From Ptiloglossa arizonensis (Eukaryota > Arthropoda > Insecta > Hymenoptera > Colletidae): a stretch of 64,000 bases of DNA. The notes beneath the pieces are model-generated. The model was not told the origin of the DNA and ran no database searches. It saw nothing but the letters and a program-made list of their open reading frames with translations. Every line of letters begins with the position of its first letter. Within the stretch, counting starts at the first letter, position 1. Where the stretch lies: assembly GCF_051014685.1 (NCBI RefSeq), contig NW_027478385.1, positions 7,874,001 through 7,938,000 of the forward strand, given 5' to 3'. Position numbers and translations under genes: made by a program. Below, piece after piece: positions 13,416 through 26,235 of this stretch.

Positions 13416-16400
13416 TCGCGACATATGGGAGTTTGAAGCTAAGAAATGGTTGAGAAGACAACAAATTTTTCGCAATTCTGCTGCTCCAAACGCTTAACCA
13501 GAATGGCCTAGGGAAAAAATACACATACGGTTGTAATCGGGCGAGTTTCTACTTTCAGATGCAACAGGAATTTTTGGGTTAGGTCAATCCGTTCGCGAGA
13601 TATGGGAGTTTGAAGCCATGAAATGGTTGAGAAGGCAAAAAAATTTCGCAATGCTGCTGCTCCAAACGCTTAACCAGAATGGCCTAGGGAATAAATACGC
13701 ATACCGTTGTAATCAGGCGAGTTTCTAATTTCAGACGCAGCAGGAATTTTGGGGTTTGGTCAATCCCTTCGCGAGATATGGGACTTTGAAGCTAGGAAAT
13801 GGTTGAGAAGGCAACAAATTTTTCGCAATTCTGCTGATCCAAACGCTTAACCAGAATGGGCAAGGGAAAAAATACACGTACCGTTGTAATCGGGCGAGTT
13901 TCTACTTTCAAGTGCAATAGGAATTTTTGTGTTATGTCAATCCATTAGCGAGATATGGGACATTGAAGCTAAGAAATGGTTGAGAAGACAACAAATTTTT
14001 CGCACTTCTGCTGCTCCAAACGCTTAACCAGAATGGCCTAGGGAAAAAATACCCATACCGTTTTAATCGGACGAGTTTCTACTTTCAGTTACAATAGGAA
14101 TTTTTGTGTTAGGTCAATCCGTTCGCGAGATATGGGACTTTGAATCTAGGAAATGGTTGACAAGACAACAAATTTTTCGCACTTCTGCTGCTCCAATCGC
14201 TTAACCAGAATGGCCTAGGGGAAAAATACACGTACCCTTGTAATCGGGCGAGTTTCTACTTTCAAATGCAATAGGAATTTTTGGGTTAGGTCAATCCGTT
14301 CGCGACATATGGGAGTATGAAGCTAAGAAATGGTTGAGAAGACAACAAATTTTTCGCAATTCTGCTGCTCCAAACGCTTAACCAGAATGGCCTAGAGAAA
14401 AAATGCACGTACCGTTGTAATCGGGCGAGTTTCTACTTTCAAATGCAATAGGAATTTTTGGGTTAGGTCAATCCGTTCGCGAGATATGGGAGTTTGAAGC
14501 TAAGAAATGGTTGAGAAGAGAACAAATTGTTCGCAATTCTGCTGCTCCAAACGCTTAACCAGAATGGCCTAGGGAAAAAATACACATACCGTTGTAATCG
14601 GGCGAGTTTCTACTTTCAGATGCAGCAGGAATTTTTGGGTTAGGTCAATCCGTTCGCGAGATATGGGACATTGAAGCTAAGAAATGGTTGAGAAGACAAC
14701 AAATTTTTCGCACTTCTGCTGCTCCAAACGCTTAACCAGAATGGCCTAGGGAAAAAATACACATACGGTTGTAATCGGGCGAGTTTCTACTTTCAGATGC
14801 AATAGGAATTTTTGGGTTAGGTCAATCCTTTCGCGAGATATGGGACATTGAAACTAAGAAATGGTTGAGAAGACAACAAATTTTTCGCACTTCTGCTGCT
14901 CCAAACGCGTAACCAGAATGGCCTAGGAAAAAAATACCCATACCGTTGTAATCGGACGAGTTTCTACTTTCAAATGCAATAGGAATTTTTGGGTTAGGCC
15001 AATCCGTTCGCGAGATATGAGAGTTTGAAGCTAAGAAATGGTTGAGAAGACAACAAATTTTTCGCAATTCTGCTGCTCCAAACGCTTAACCAGAATGGCC
15101 TAGGGAAAAAATACCAGACCGTTGTAATCGGGCGAGTTCCTACATTCAGATGCAATAGGAATTTTTGGGTTAGGTCAATCCGTTCGCGAGATATGGGAGT
15201 TTGAAGCCAAGAAATGGTTGAGAAGGCAAAAAATTTTTCGCAATTCTGCTGCTTCAAACACTTAACCAGAATGGCCTAGGGAAAAAATACACATAGCTTT
15301 GTAATCGGGCGAGTTTCTACTTTCAGATGCAACAGGAATTTTTGGGTTAGGTCAATCCGTTCGCGAGATATGGGAGTTTGAAGCTAAGAAATGGTTGAGA
15401 AGACAACAAATTTTTCGCACTTCTGCTGCTCCAAACGCTTAACCAGACTGGCCCAGGGAAAAAATACACATACCGTTGTAATCGGGCGAGTTTCTACTTT
15501 GAGATTCAATAGGAATTTTTGGGTTAGATCAATCCGTCCGCGAGATATGGGATATTGAAGCTAAGAAATGGTTGAGAAGACAACAAATTTTTCGCAATTC
15601 TGCTGCTCCAAACGCTTAACCAGAATGGCCTAGGGAAAAAATACACATACGGTTGTAATCGGGCAAGTTTCTACTTTCAGATGCAATAGGAATTTTTGGG
15701 TTAGGTCAATCCGTCCGCGAGATATGGGATATTGAAGCTAAGAAATGGTTGAGAAGACAACAAATTTTTCGCAATTCTGCTGCTCCAAACGCTTAACCAG
15801 AATGGCCTAGGGAAAAAATACACATACGGTTGTAATCGGGCGAGTTTCTACTTTCAGATGCAGTAGGAATTTTTGGGTTAGGTCAATCCGTTCGGGAGAT
15901 ATGGGACATTGAAGCTAAGAAATTGTTGAGAAGACAACAAATTTTTCGCTCTTCTGCTGCTCCACACGCTTAACCAGAATGGCCTAGGGAAAAAATACAC
16001 ATACGGTTGTAATCGGGCGAGTTTCTGCTTTCAGATGCAATAGGAATTTTTGGGTTAGGTCAATCCGTTCGCGACATATGGGAGTTTGAAGCTAAGAAAT
16101 GGTTGAGAAGACAACAAATTTTTCGCAATTCTGCTGCTCCAAACGCTTAACCAGAATGGCCTAGGGAAAAAATACACATACGGTTGTAATCGGGCGAGTT
16201 TCTACTTTCAGATGCAATAGGAATTTTTGGGTTAGGTCAATCCGTTCGCGACATATGGGAGTTTGAAGCTAAGAAATGGTTGAGAAGACAACAAATTTTT
16301 CGCACTTCTGCTGCTCCAAACGCTTAACCAGAATGGCCCAGGGGAAAAATACACATACCGTGGTAATCGGGCGAGTTTCTACTTTCAGAGGCAATAGGAA

Positions 16401-19400
16401 TTTTTGGGTTAGGTCAATCCTTTCGCGAGATATGGGACATTGAAACTAAGAAATGGTTGAGAAGACAACAAATTTTTCGCACTTCTGCTGCTCCAAACGC
16501 GTAACCAGAATGGCCTAGGAAAAAAATACCCATACCGTTGTAATCGGACGAGTTTCTACTTTCAAATGCAGTAGGAATTTTTGGGTTAGGTCAATCCGTT
16601 CGCGACATATGGGAGTTTGAAGCTAAGAAATGGTTGAGAAGAGAACAAATTGTTCGCAATTCTGCTGCTCCAAACGCTTAACCAGAATGGCCTAGGGAAA
16701 AAATACACATACCGTTGTAATCGGGCGAGTTTCTACATTCAGATGCAGTAGGAATTTTTGGGTTAGGTCAATCCGTTCGCGACATATGGGAGTTTGAAGC
16801 TAAGAAATGGTTGAGAAGACAACAAATTTTTCGCAATTCTGCTGCTCCAAACGCTTAACCAGAATGGCCTAGGGAAAAAATACACATACGGTTGTAATCG
16901 GGCGAGTTTCTACTTTCAGATGCAATAGGAATTTTTGGGTTAGGTCAATCCGTTCGCGAGATATGGGAGTTTGAATCCAAGAAATGGTTGAGAAGGCAAA
17001 AAATTTTTCGCAATTCTGCTGCTCCAAACGCTTAACCAGAATGGCCTAGGGAAAAAATACACATACCGTTTTAATCGGACGAGTTTCTACTTTCAGTTAC
17101 AATAGGAATTTTTGTGTTAGGTCAATCCGTTCGCGAGATATGGGACTTTGAATCTAGGAAATGGTTGACAAGACAACAAATTTTTCGCACTTCTGCTTTT
17201 CCAATCGCTTAACCAGAATGGCCTAGGGGAAAAATACACGTACCCTTGTAATCGGGCGAGTTTCTACTTTCAAATGCAATAGGAATTTTTGGGTTAGGTC
17301 AATCCGTTCGCGACATATGGGAGTATGAAGCTAAGAAATGGTTGAGAAGACAAAAAAATTTCGCAATGCTGCTGCTCCAAACGCTTAACCAAAATGGCCT
17401 AGGGAATAAATACGCATACCGTTGTAATCGGGCGAGTTTCTAATTTCAGACGCAGCAGGAATTTTGGGGTTTGGTCAATCCTTTCGCGAGATATGGGACT
17501 TTGAAGCTAGGAAATGGTTGAGAAGGCAACAAATTTTTCGCAATTCTGCTGATCCAAACGCTTAACCAGAATGGGCAAGGGAAAAAATACACGTACCGTT
17601 GTAATCGGGCGAGTTTCTACTTTCAAGTGCAATAGGAATTTTTGTGTTATGTCAATCCATTAGCGAGATATGGGACATTGAAGCTAAGAAATGGTTGAGA
17701 AGACAACAAATTTTTCGCACTTCTGCTGCTCCAAACGCTTAACCAGAATGGCCTAGGGAAAAAATACCCATACCGTTTTAATCGGACGAGTTTCTACTTT
17801 CAGTTACAATAGGAATTTTTGTGTTAGGTCAATCCGTTCGCGAGATATGGGACTTTGAATCTAGGAAATGGTTGACAAGACAACAAATTTTTCGCACTTC
17901 TGCTGCTCCAATCGCTTAACCAGAATGGCCTAGGGGAAAAATACACGTACCCTTGTAATCGGGCGAGTTTCTACTTTCAAATGCAATAGGAATTTTTGGG
18001 TTAGGTCAATCCGTTCGCGACATATGGGAGTATGAAGCTAAGAAATGGTTGAGAAGACAACAAATTTTTCGCAATTCTGCTGCTCCAAACGCTTAACCAG
18101 AATGGCCTAGAGAAAAAATGCACGTACCGTTGTAATCGGGCGAGTTTCTACTTTCAAATGCAATAGGAATTTTTGGGTTAGGTCAATCCGTTCGCGAGAT
18201 ATGGGAGTTTGAAGCTAAGAAATGGTTGAGAAGAGAACAAATTGTTCGCAATTCTGCTGCTCCAAACGCTTAACCAGAATGGCCTAGGGAAAAAATACAC
18301 ATACCGTTGTAATCGGGCGAGTTTCTACTTTCAGATGCAGTCGGAATTTTTGGGTTAGGTCAATCCGTTCGCGAGATATGGGACATTGAAGCTAAGAAAT
18401 GGTTGAGAAGACAACAAATTTTTCGCACTTCTGCTGCTCCAAACGCTTAACCAGAATGGCCTAGGGAATAAATACGCATACCGTTGTAATCGGGCGAGTT
18501 TCTACTTTCAGATGCAATAGGAATTTTTGGGTTAGGTCAATCCGTTCGCGACATATGGGAGTTTGAAGCTAAGAAATGGTTGAGAAGACAACAAATTTTT
18601 CGCACTTCTGCTGCTCCAAACGCTTAACCAGAATGGCCCAGGGGAAAAATACACATACCGTGGTAATCGGGCGAGTTTCTACTTTCAGAGGCAATAGGAA
18701 TTTTTGGGTTAGGTCAATCCTTTCGCGAGATATGGGACATTGAAACTAAGAAATGGTTGAGAAGACAACAAATTTTTCGCACTTCTGCTGCTCCAAACGC
18801 GTAACCAGAATGGCCTAGGAAAAAAATACCCATACCGTTGTAATCGGACGAGTTTCTACTTTCAAATGCAATAGGAATTTTTGGGTTAGGCCAATCCGTT
18901 CGCGAGATATGAGAGTTTGAAGCTAAGAAATGGTTGAGAAGACAACAAATTTTTCGCAATTCTGCTGCTCCAAACGCTTAACCAGAATGGCCCAGGGAAA
19001 AAATACACATACCGTTGTAATCGGGCGAGTTTCTACTTTCAGATTCAATAGGAATTTTTGGGTTAGATCAATCCGTCCGCGAGATATGGGATATTGAAGC
19101 TAAGAAATGGTTGAGAAGACAACAAATTTTTCGCAATTCTGCTGCTCCAAACGCTTAACCAGAATGGCCTAGGGAAAAAATACACATACGGTTGTAATCG
19201 GGCAAGTTTCTACTTTCAGATGCAATAGGAATTTTTGGGTTAGGTCAATCCGTCCGCGAGATATGGGATATTGAAGCTAAGAAATGGTTGAGAAGACAAC
19301 AAATTTTTCGCAATTCTGCTGCTCCAAACGCTTAACCAGAATGGCCTAGGGGAAAAATACACATACGGTTGTAATCGGGCGAGTTTCTACTTTCAAATGC

Positions 19401-19430
19401 AATAGGAATTTTTGGGTTAGGTCAATCCGT
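13416..19430 (+). repeat. 34-monomer HOR unit, copy 2 (about 6,015 bp)
   Basis: This is the direct tandem partner of the preceding unit, with the same marker order. Differences I noticed are few: restored 'gaatttttgggttagg' near 14,632, 'gaagctaag' without the added base near 14,320, and 'ctacattcag' at 16,734 where copy 1 has 'ctactttcag'. Its right half is also the left member of the 3,539-bp pair, so two generations of duplication overlap here. Confidence 0.8.
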
Positions 19431-19788
19431 TCGCGACATATGGGAGTATGAAGCTAAGAAATGGTTGAGAAGACAACAAATTTTTCGCAATTCTGCTGCT
19501 CCAAACGCTTAACCAGAATGGCCTAGAGAAAAAATGCACGTACCGTTGTAATCGGGCGAGTTTCTACTTTCAAATGCAATAGGAATTTTTGGGTTAGGTC
19601 AATCCGTTCGCGAGATATGGGTGTTTGAATCTAAGAAATGGTTGAGAAGACAACAAATTTTTCGCACTTCTGCTGCTCCAAACGCTTAACCAGAATGGCC
19701 TAGGGAAAAAATACACATACGGTTGTAATCGGGCGAGTTTCTACTTTCAGATGCAATAGGAATTTTTGGGTTAGGTCAATCCGTTCGC
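16250..19788 (+). repeat. 20-monomer HOR unit, copy 1 (3,539 bp)
   Basis: Markers repeat at exactly 3,539 bp: 'tcaatcctttcgcg' at 16,414 and 18,714 facing 19,953 and 22,253, and 'ttctgctttt' at 17,191 facing 20,730. The end is defined by the 'gagatatgggtgtttgaatc' monomer near 19,611, after which the next copy begins. It spans the right edge of the second 6,015-bp copy, which places this duplication after that one. Confidence 0.85.
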
Positions 19789-22700
19789 GACATATGGGAG
19801 TTTGAAGCTAAGAAATGGTTGAGAAGACAACAAATTTTTCGCACTTCTGCTGCTCCAAACGCTTAACCAGAATGGCCCAGGGGAAAAATACACATACCGT
19901 GGTAATCGGGCGAGTTTCTACTTTCAGAGGCAATAGGAATTTTTGGGTTAGGTCAATCCTTTCGCGAGATATGGGACATTGAAACTAAGAAATGGTTGAG
20001 AAGACAACAAATTTTTCGCACTTCTGCTGCTCCAAACGCGTAACCAGAATGGCCTAGGAAAAAAATACCCATACCGTTGTAATCGAACGAGTTTCTACTT
20101 TCAAATGCAGTAGGAATTTTTGGGTTAGGTCAATCCGTTCGCGACATATGGGAGTTTGAAGCTAAGAAATGGTTGAGAAGAGAACAAATTGTTCGCAATT
20201 CTGCTGCTCCAAACGCTTAACCAGAATGGCCTAGGGAAAAAATACACATACCGTTGTAATCGGGCGAGTTTCTACTTTCAGATGCAGTAGGAATTTTTGG
20301 GTTAGGTCAATCCGTTCGCGACATATGGGAGTTTGAAGCTAAGAAATGGTTGAGAAGACAACAAATTTTTCGCAATTCTGCTGCTCCAAACGCTTAACCA
20401 GAATGGCCTAGGGAAAAAATACACATACGGTTGTAATCGGGCGAGTTTCTACTTTCAGATGCAATAGGAATTTTTGGGTTAGGTCAATCCGTTCGCGAGA
20501 TATGGGAGTTTGAATCCAAGAAATGGTTGAGAAGGCAAAAAATTTTTCGCAATTCTGCTGCTCCAAACGCTTAACCAGAATGGCCTAGGGAAAAAATACA
20601 CATACCGTTTTAATCGGACGAGTTTCTACTTTCAGTTACAATAGGAATTTTTGTGTTAGGTCAATCCGTTCGCGAGATATGGGACTTTGAATCTAGGAAA
20701 TGGTTGACAAGACAACAAATTTTTCGCACTTCTGCTTTTCCAATCGCTTAACCAGAATGGCCTAGGGGAAAAATACACGTACCCTTGTAATCGGGCGAGT
20801 TTCTACTTTCAAATGCAATAGGAATTTTTGGGTTAGGTCAATCCGTTCGCGACATATGGGAGTATGAAGCTAAGAAATGGTTGAGAAGACAAAAAAATTT
20901 CGCAATGCTGCTGCTCCAAACGCTTAACCAAAATGGCCTAGGGAATAAATACGCATACCGTTGTAATCGGGCGAGTTTCTAATTTCAGACGCAGCAGGAA
21001 TTTTGGGGTTTGGTCAATCCTTTCGCGAGATATGGGACTTTGAAGCTAGGAAATGGTTGAGAAGGCAACAAATTTTTCGCAATTCTGCTGATCCAAACGC
21101 TTAACCAGAATGGGCAAGGGAAAAAATACACGTACCGTTGTAATCGGGCGAGTTTCTACTTTCAAGTGCAATAGGAATTTTTGTGTTATGTCAATCCATT
21201 AGCGAGATATGGGACATTGAAGCTAAGAAATGGTTGAGAAGACAACAAATTTTTCGCACTTCTGCTGCTCCAAACGCTTAACCAGAATGGCCTAGGGAAA
21301 AAATACCCATACCGTTTTAATCGGACGAGTTTCTACTTTCAGTTACAATAGGAATTTTTGTGTTAGGTCAATCCGTTCGCGAGATATGGGACTTTGAATC
21401 TAGGAAATGGTTGACAAGACAACAAATTTTTCGCACTTCTGCTGCTCCAATCGCTTAACCAGAATGGCCTAGGGGAAAAATACACGTACCCTTGTAATCG
21501 GGCGAGTTTCTACTTTCAAATGCAATAGGAATTTTTGGGTTAGGTCAATCCGTTCGCGACATATGGGAGTATGAAGCTAAGAAATGGTTGAGAAGACAAC
21601 AAATTTTTCGCAATTCTGCTGCTCCAAACGCTTAACCAGAATGGCCTAGAGAAAAAATGCACGTACCGTTGTAATCGGGCGAGTTTCTACTTTCAAATGC
21701 AATAGGAATTTTTGGGTTAGGTCAATCCGTTCGCGAGATATGGGAGTTTGAAGCTAAGAAATGGTTGAGAAGAGAACAAATTGTTCGCAATTCTGCTGCT
21801 CCAAACGCTTAACCAGAATGGCCTAGGGAAAAAATACACATACCGTTGTAATCGGGCGAGTTTCTACTTTCAGATGCAGTCGGAATTTTTGGGTTAGGTC
21901 AATCCGTTCGCGAGATATGGGACATTGAAGCTAAGAAATGGTTGAGAAGACAACAAATTTTTCGCACTTCTGCTGCTCCAAACGCTTAACCAGAATGGCC
22001 TAGGGAATAAATACGCATACCGTTGTAATCGGGCGAGTTTCTACTTTCAGATGCAATAGGAATTTTTGGGTTAGGTCAATCCGTTCGCGACATATGGGAG
22101 TTTGAAGCTAAGAAATGGTTGAGAAGACAACAAATTTTTCGCACTTCTGCTGCTCCAAACGCTTAACCAGAATGGCCCAGGGGAAAAATACACATACCGT
22201 GGTAATCGGGCGAGTTTCTACTTTCAGAGGCAATAGGAATTTTTGGGTTAGGTCAATCCTTTCGCGAGATATGGGACATTGAAACTAAGAAATGGTTGAG
22301 AAGACAACAAATTTTTCGCACTTCTGCTGCTCCAAACGCGTAACCAGAATGGCCTAGGAAAAAAATACCCATACCGTTGTAATCGGACGAGTTTCTACTT
22401 TCAAATGCAATAGGAATTTTTGGGTTAGGCCAATCCGTTCGCGAGATATGAGAGTTTGAAGCTAAGAAATGGTTGAGAAGACAACAAATTTTTCGCAATT
22501 CTGCTGCTCCAAACGCTTAACCAGAATGGCCCAGGGAAAAAATACACATACCGTTGTAATCGGGCGAGTTTCTACTTTCAGATTCAATAGGAATTTTTGG
22601 GTTAGATCAATCCGTCCGCGAGATATGGGATATTGAAGCTAAGAAATGGTTGAGAAGACAACAAATTTTTCGCAATTCTGCTGCTCCAAACGCTTAACCA

Positions 22701-23327
22701 GAATGGCCTAGGGAAAAAATACACATACGGTTGTAATCGGGCAAGTTTCTACTTTCAGATGCAATAGGAATTTTTGGGTTAGGTCAATCCGTCCGCGAGA
22801 TATGGGATATTGAAGCTAAGAAATGGTTGAGAAGACAACAAATTTTTCGCAATTCTGCTGCTCCAAACGCTTAACCAGAATGGCCTAGGGGAAAAATACA
22901 CATACGGTTGTAATCGGGCGAGTTTCTACTTTCAAATGCAATAGGAATTTTTGGGTTAGGTCAATCCGTTCGCGACATATGGGAGTATGAAGCTAAGAAA
23001 TGGTTGAGAAGACAACAAATTTTTCGCAATTCTGCTGCTCCAAACGCTTAACCAGAATGGCCTAGAGAAAAAATGCACGTACCGTTGTAATCGGGCGAGT
23101 TTCTACTTTCAAATGCAATAGGAATTTTTGGGTTAGGTCAATCCGTTCGCGAGATATGGGTGTTTGAATCTAAGAAATGGTTGAGAAGACAACAAATTTT
23201 TCGCACTTCTGCTGCTCCAAACGCTTAACCAGAATGGCCTAGGGAAAAAATACACATACGGTTGTAATCGGGCGAGTTTCTACTTTCAGATGCAATAGGA
23301 ATTTTTGGGTTAGGTCAATCCGTTCGC
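19789..23327 (+). repeat. 20-monomer HOR unit, copy 2 (3,539 bp)
   Basis: This is the tandem partner of the preceding unit and nearly identical by eye. Differences I noticed include 'aatcgaacg' near 20,092 where copy 1 has 'aatcggacg', and 'ctactttcag' where copy 1 has 'ctacattcag'. It ends near 23,330 at the switch to class B: 'gcgagatatgggagtttgaatcc' type sequence takes the place of 'gcgacatatgggag'. Hence the B1 junction lies at a duplication edge. Confidence 0.85.
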
Positions 23328-23949
23328 GAGATATGGGAGTTTGAATCCAAGAAATGGTTGAGAAGGCAAAAAATTTTTCGCAATTCTGCTGCTCCAAACG
23401 CTTAACCAGAATGGCCTAGGGAAAAAATACACATACCGTTGTAATCGGGCGAGTTGCTACTTTCAGATGCAACAGGAATTTTTGGGTTAGGTCAATCCGT
23501 TCGCGAGATATGGGAGTTTGAAGCCTAGAGATGGTTGAGAAGGCAAAATAATTACGCAATTCTGCTGCTCCAAACGCTTAACCAGAATGGCCTAGGGAAT
23601 AAATACGCATACGGTTGTAATCGGGCGAGTTTCTACTTTCAGATGCAACAGGAATTTTTGGGTTAGGTCAATCCGTTCGCGAGATATGGGCGTTTGAAGC
23701 CAAGAAATGGTTGAGAAGGCAAAAAAATTACGCAATTCTGCTGCTCCAAACGCTTAACCAGAATGGCCTAGGGAATAAATACGCATACCGTTGTAATCGG
23801 GCGAGTTTCTAATTTCAGACGCAGCAGGAATTTGGGGATTAGGTCAATCCGTTCGCGAGATATGGGAGTTTGAAGCCATGAAATGGTTGAGAAGGCAAAA
23901 AATTTTTCGCAATTCTGCTGCTCCAAACGCTTAACCAGGATGGCCTAGG

Positions 23950-25187
23950 GAAAAAAGACACATACCGTTGTAATCGCGCGAGTTTCTACTTTCAGATGCA
24001 ATAGGAATTTTTGGGTTAGGTCAATCCGTTCGCGAGATATGGGCGTTTGAATCCAAGAAATGGTTGAGAAGGCAAAAAATTTTTCGCAATTCTGCTGCTC
24101 CAAACGCTTAACCAGAATGGCCTAGGGAAGACATACACATACCGTTGTAATCGGGCGAGTTTCTACTTTCAGACGCAATAGGAATTTTTGGGTTAGGTCA
24201 ATCCGTTCGCGAGATATGGGAGTTTGAATCCAAGAAATGGTTGAGAAGGCAAAAAATTTTTCGCAATTCTGCTGCTCCAAACGCTTAACCAGAATGGCCT
24301 AGGGAAAAAATACACATACCGTTGTAATCGGGCGAGTTTCTACTTTCAGATGCAACAGGAATTTTTGGGTTAGGTCAATCCGTTCGCGAGATATGGGAGT
24401 TTGAAGCCATGAAATGGTTGAGAAGGCAAAAAAATTTCGCAATGCTGCTGCTCCAAACGCTTAACCAGAATGGCCTAGGGAATAAATACGCATACCGTTG
24501 TAATCGGGCGAGTTTCTAATTTCAGACGCAGCAGGAATTTTGGGGTTTGGTCAATCCGTTCGCGAGATATGGGACTTTGAAGCTAAGAAATGGTTGAGAA
24601 GGCAACAAATTTTTCGCAATTCTGCTGCTCCAAACGCTTAACCAGAATGGCCTTGGGAAAAAATACACGTACCGCTGTAATCGGGCGAGTTTCTACTTTC
24701 AGATGCAATAGGTATTTTTGGGTTAGGTCAATCCGTTCGCGAGATATGGGAGTTTGAAGCCAAGAAATGGTTGATAAGGCAAAAATTTTTTCGCAATTCT
24801 GCGGCTCCTAACGCTTAACCAGAATGGCCTAGGGAAGACATACACATACCGTTGTGATCGGGCGAGTTTCTACTTTCAGACGCAATAGGAATTTTTGGGT
24901 TAGGTCAATCCGTTCGCGAAATATGGGAGTTTGAAGCCATGAAATGGTTGAGAAGGCAAAAAATTTTTAGCAATTCTGCTGCTCCAAACGCTTAACCAGG
25001 ATGGCCTAGGGAAAAAAGGCACATACCGTTGTAATCGCGCGAGTTTCTACTTTCAGATGCAATAGGAATTTTTGGGTTAGGTCAATCCGTTCGCGAGATA
25101 TGGGAGTTTGAATCCAAGAAATGGTTGAGAAGGCAAACAATTTTTCGCAATTCTGCTGCTCCAAACGCTTAACCAGAATGGCCTAGG
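23950..25187 (+). repeat. 7-monomer HOR unit in B1, copy 1 (1,238 bp)
   Basis: 'gggcgtttgaatcc' at 24,041 and 'ttgataaggc' at 24,771 recur 1,238 bp later at 25,279 and 26,009. The intervening sub-type order (gaagacatac, aaaaaaatttcgcaatg, gaataaatacg, ccttgggaaaa) is the same in both copies. Confidence 0.7.
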
Positions 25188-26235
25188 GAAAAAAGACACA
25201 TACCGTTGTAATCGCGCGAGTTTCTACTTTCAGATGCAATAGGAATTTTTGGGTTAGGTCAATCCGTTCGCGAGATATGGGCGTTTGAATCCAAGAAATG
25301 GTTGAGAAGGCAAAAAATTTTTCGCAATTCTGCTGCTCCAAACGCTTAACCAGAATGGCCTAGGGAAGACATACACATACCGTTGTAATCGGGCGAGTTT
25401 CTATTTTCAGACGCAATAGGAATTTTTGGGTTAGGTCAATCCGTTCGCGAGATATGGGAGTTTGAATCCAAGAAATGGTTGAGAAGGCAAAAAATTTTTC
25501 GCAATTCTGCTGCTCCAAACGCTTAACCAGAATGGCCTAGGGAAAAAATACACATACCGTTGTAATCGGGCGAGTTTCTACTTTCAGATGCAACAGGAAT
25601 TTTTGGGTTAGGTCAATCCGTTCGCGAGATATGGGAGTTTGAAGCCATGAAATGGTTGAGAAGGCAAAAAAATTTCGCAATGCTGCTGTTCCAAACGCTT
25701 AACCAGAATGGCCTAGGGAATAAATACGCATACCGTTGTAATCGGGCGAGTTTCTAATTTCAGACGCAGCAGGAATTTTGGGGTTTGGTCAATCCGTTCG
25801 CGAGATATGGGACTTTGAAGCTAAGAAATGGTTGAGAAGGCAACAAATTTTTCGCAATTCTGCTGCTCCAAACGCTTAACCAGAATGGCCTTGGGAAAAA
25901 ATACACGTACCGCTGTAATCGGGCGAGTTTCTACTTTCAGATGCAATAGGTATTTTTGGGTTAGGTCAATCCGTTCGCGAGATATGGGAGTTTGAAGCCA
26001 AGAAATGGTTGATAAGGCAAAAAATTTTTCGCAATTCTGCGGCTCCTAACGCTTAACCAGAGTGGCCTAGGGAAGGCATACACATACCGTTGTAATCGGG
26101 CGAGTTTCTACTTTCAGACGCAATAGGAATTTTTGGGTTAGGTCAATCCGTTCGCGAGATATGGGAGTTTGAAGCCATGAAATGGTTGAGAAGGCAAAAA
26201 ATTTTTAGCAATTCTGCTGCTCCAAACGCTTAACC
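25188..26235 (+). repeat. 7-monomer HOR unit in B1, copy 2 (incomplete)
   Basis: This matches the preceding unit until about 26,235, where 'accagaatggcc' faces 'accaggatggcc'. Private variants include 'ctgctgttcc' near 25,687, 'tctattttca' near 25,400 and 'gggaaggcatac' near 26,070. 'tctattttca' reappears at 28,051 and 28,758, so this copy or a relative seeded the segment near 27.3-28.4 kb. Confidence 0.65.

Larger units (their letters stand above)
1..23330 (+). repeat. Block A1: class A monomers with nested HORs
   Basis: Monomers here mostly read 'gagaagacaacaaa' with 'cgcacttctg' or 'cgcaattctg', and many have 'cgacatatggg', which creates an NdeI-type 'catatg' absent from class B. B-like monomers occur as short fixed islands, for example near 357-400 and 1,410-1,640 and at equivalent places in later HOR copies. 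The block is organised in 17-, 34- and 20-monomer units described separately. It ends near 23,330, where the copy of the 3,539-bp unit stops matching and 'gaatccaagaaatgg' followed by 'gagaaggcaaaaaa' takes over. Confidence 0.85.
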
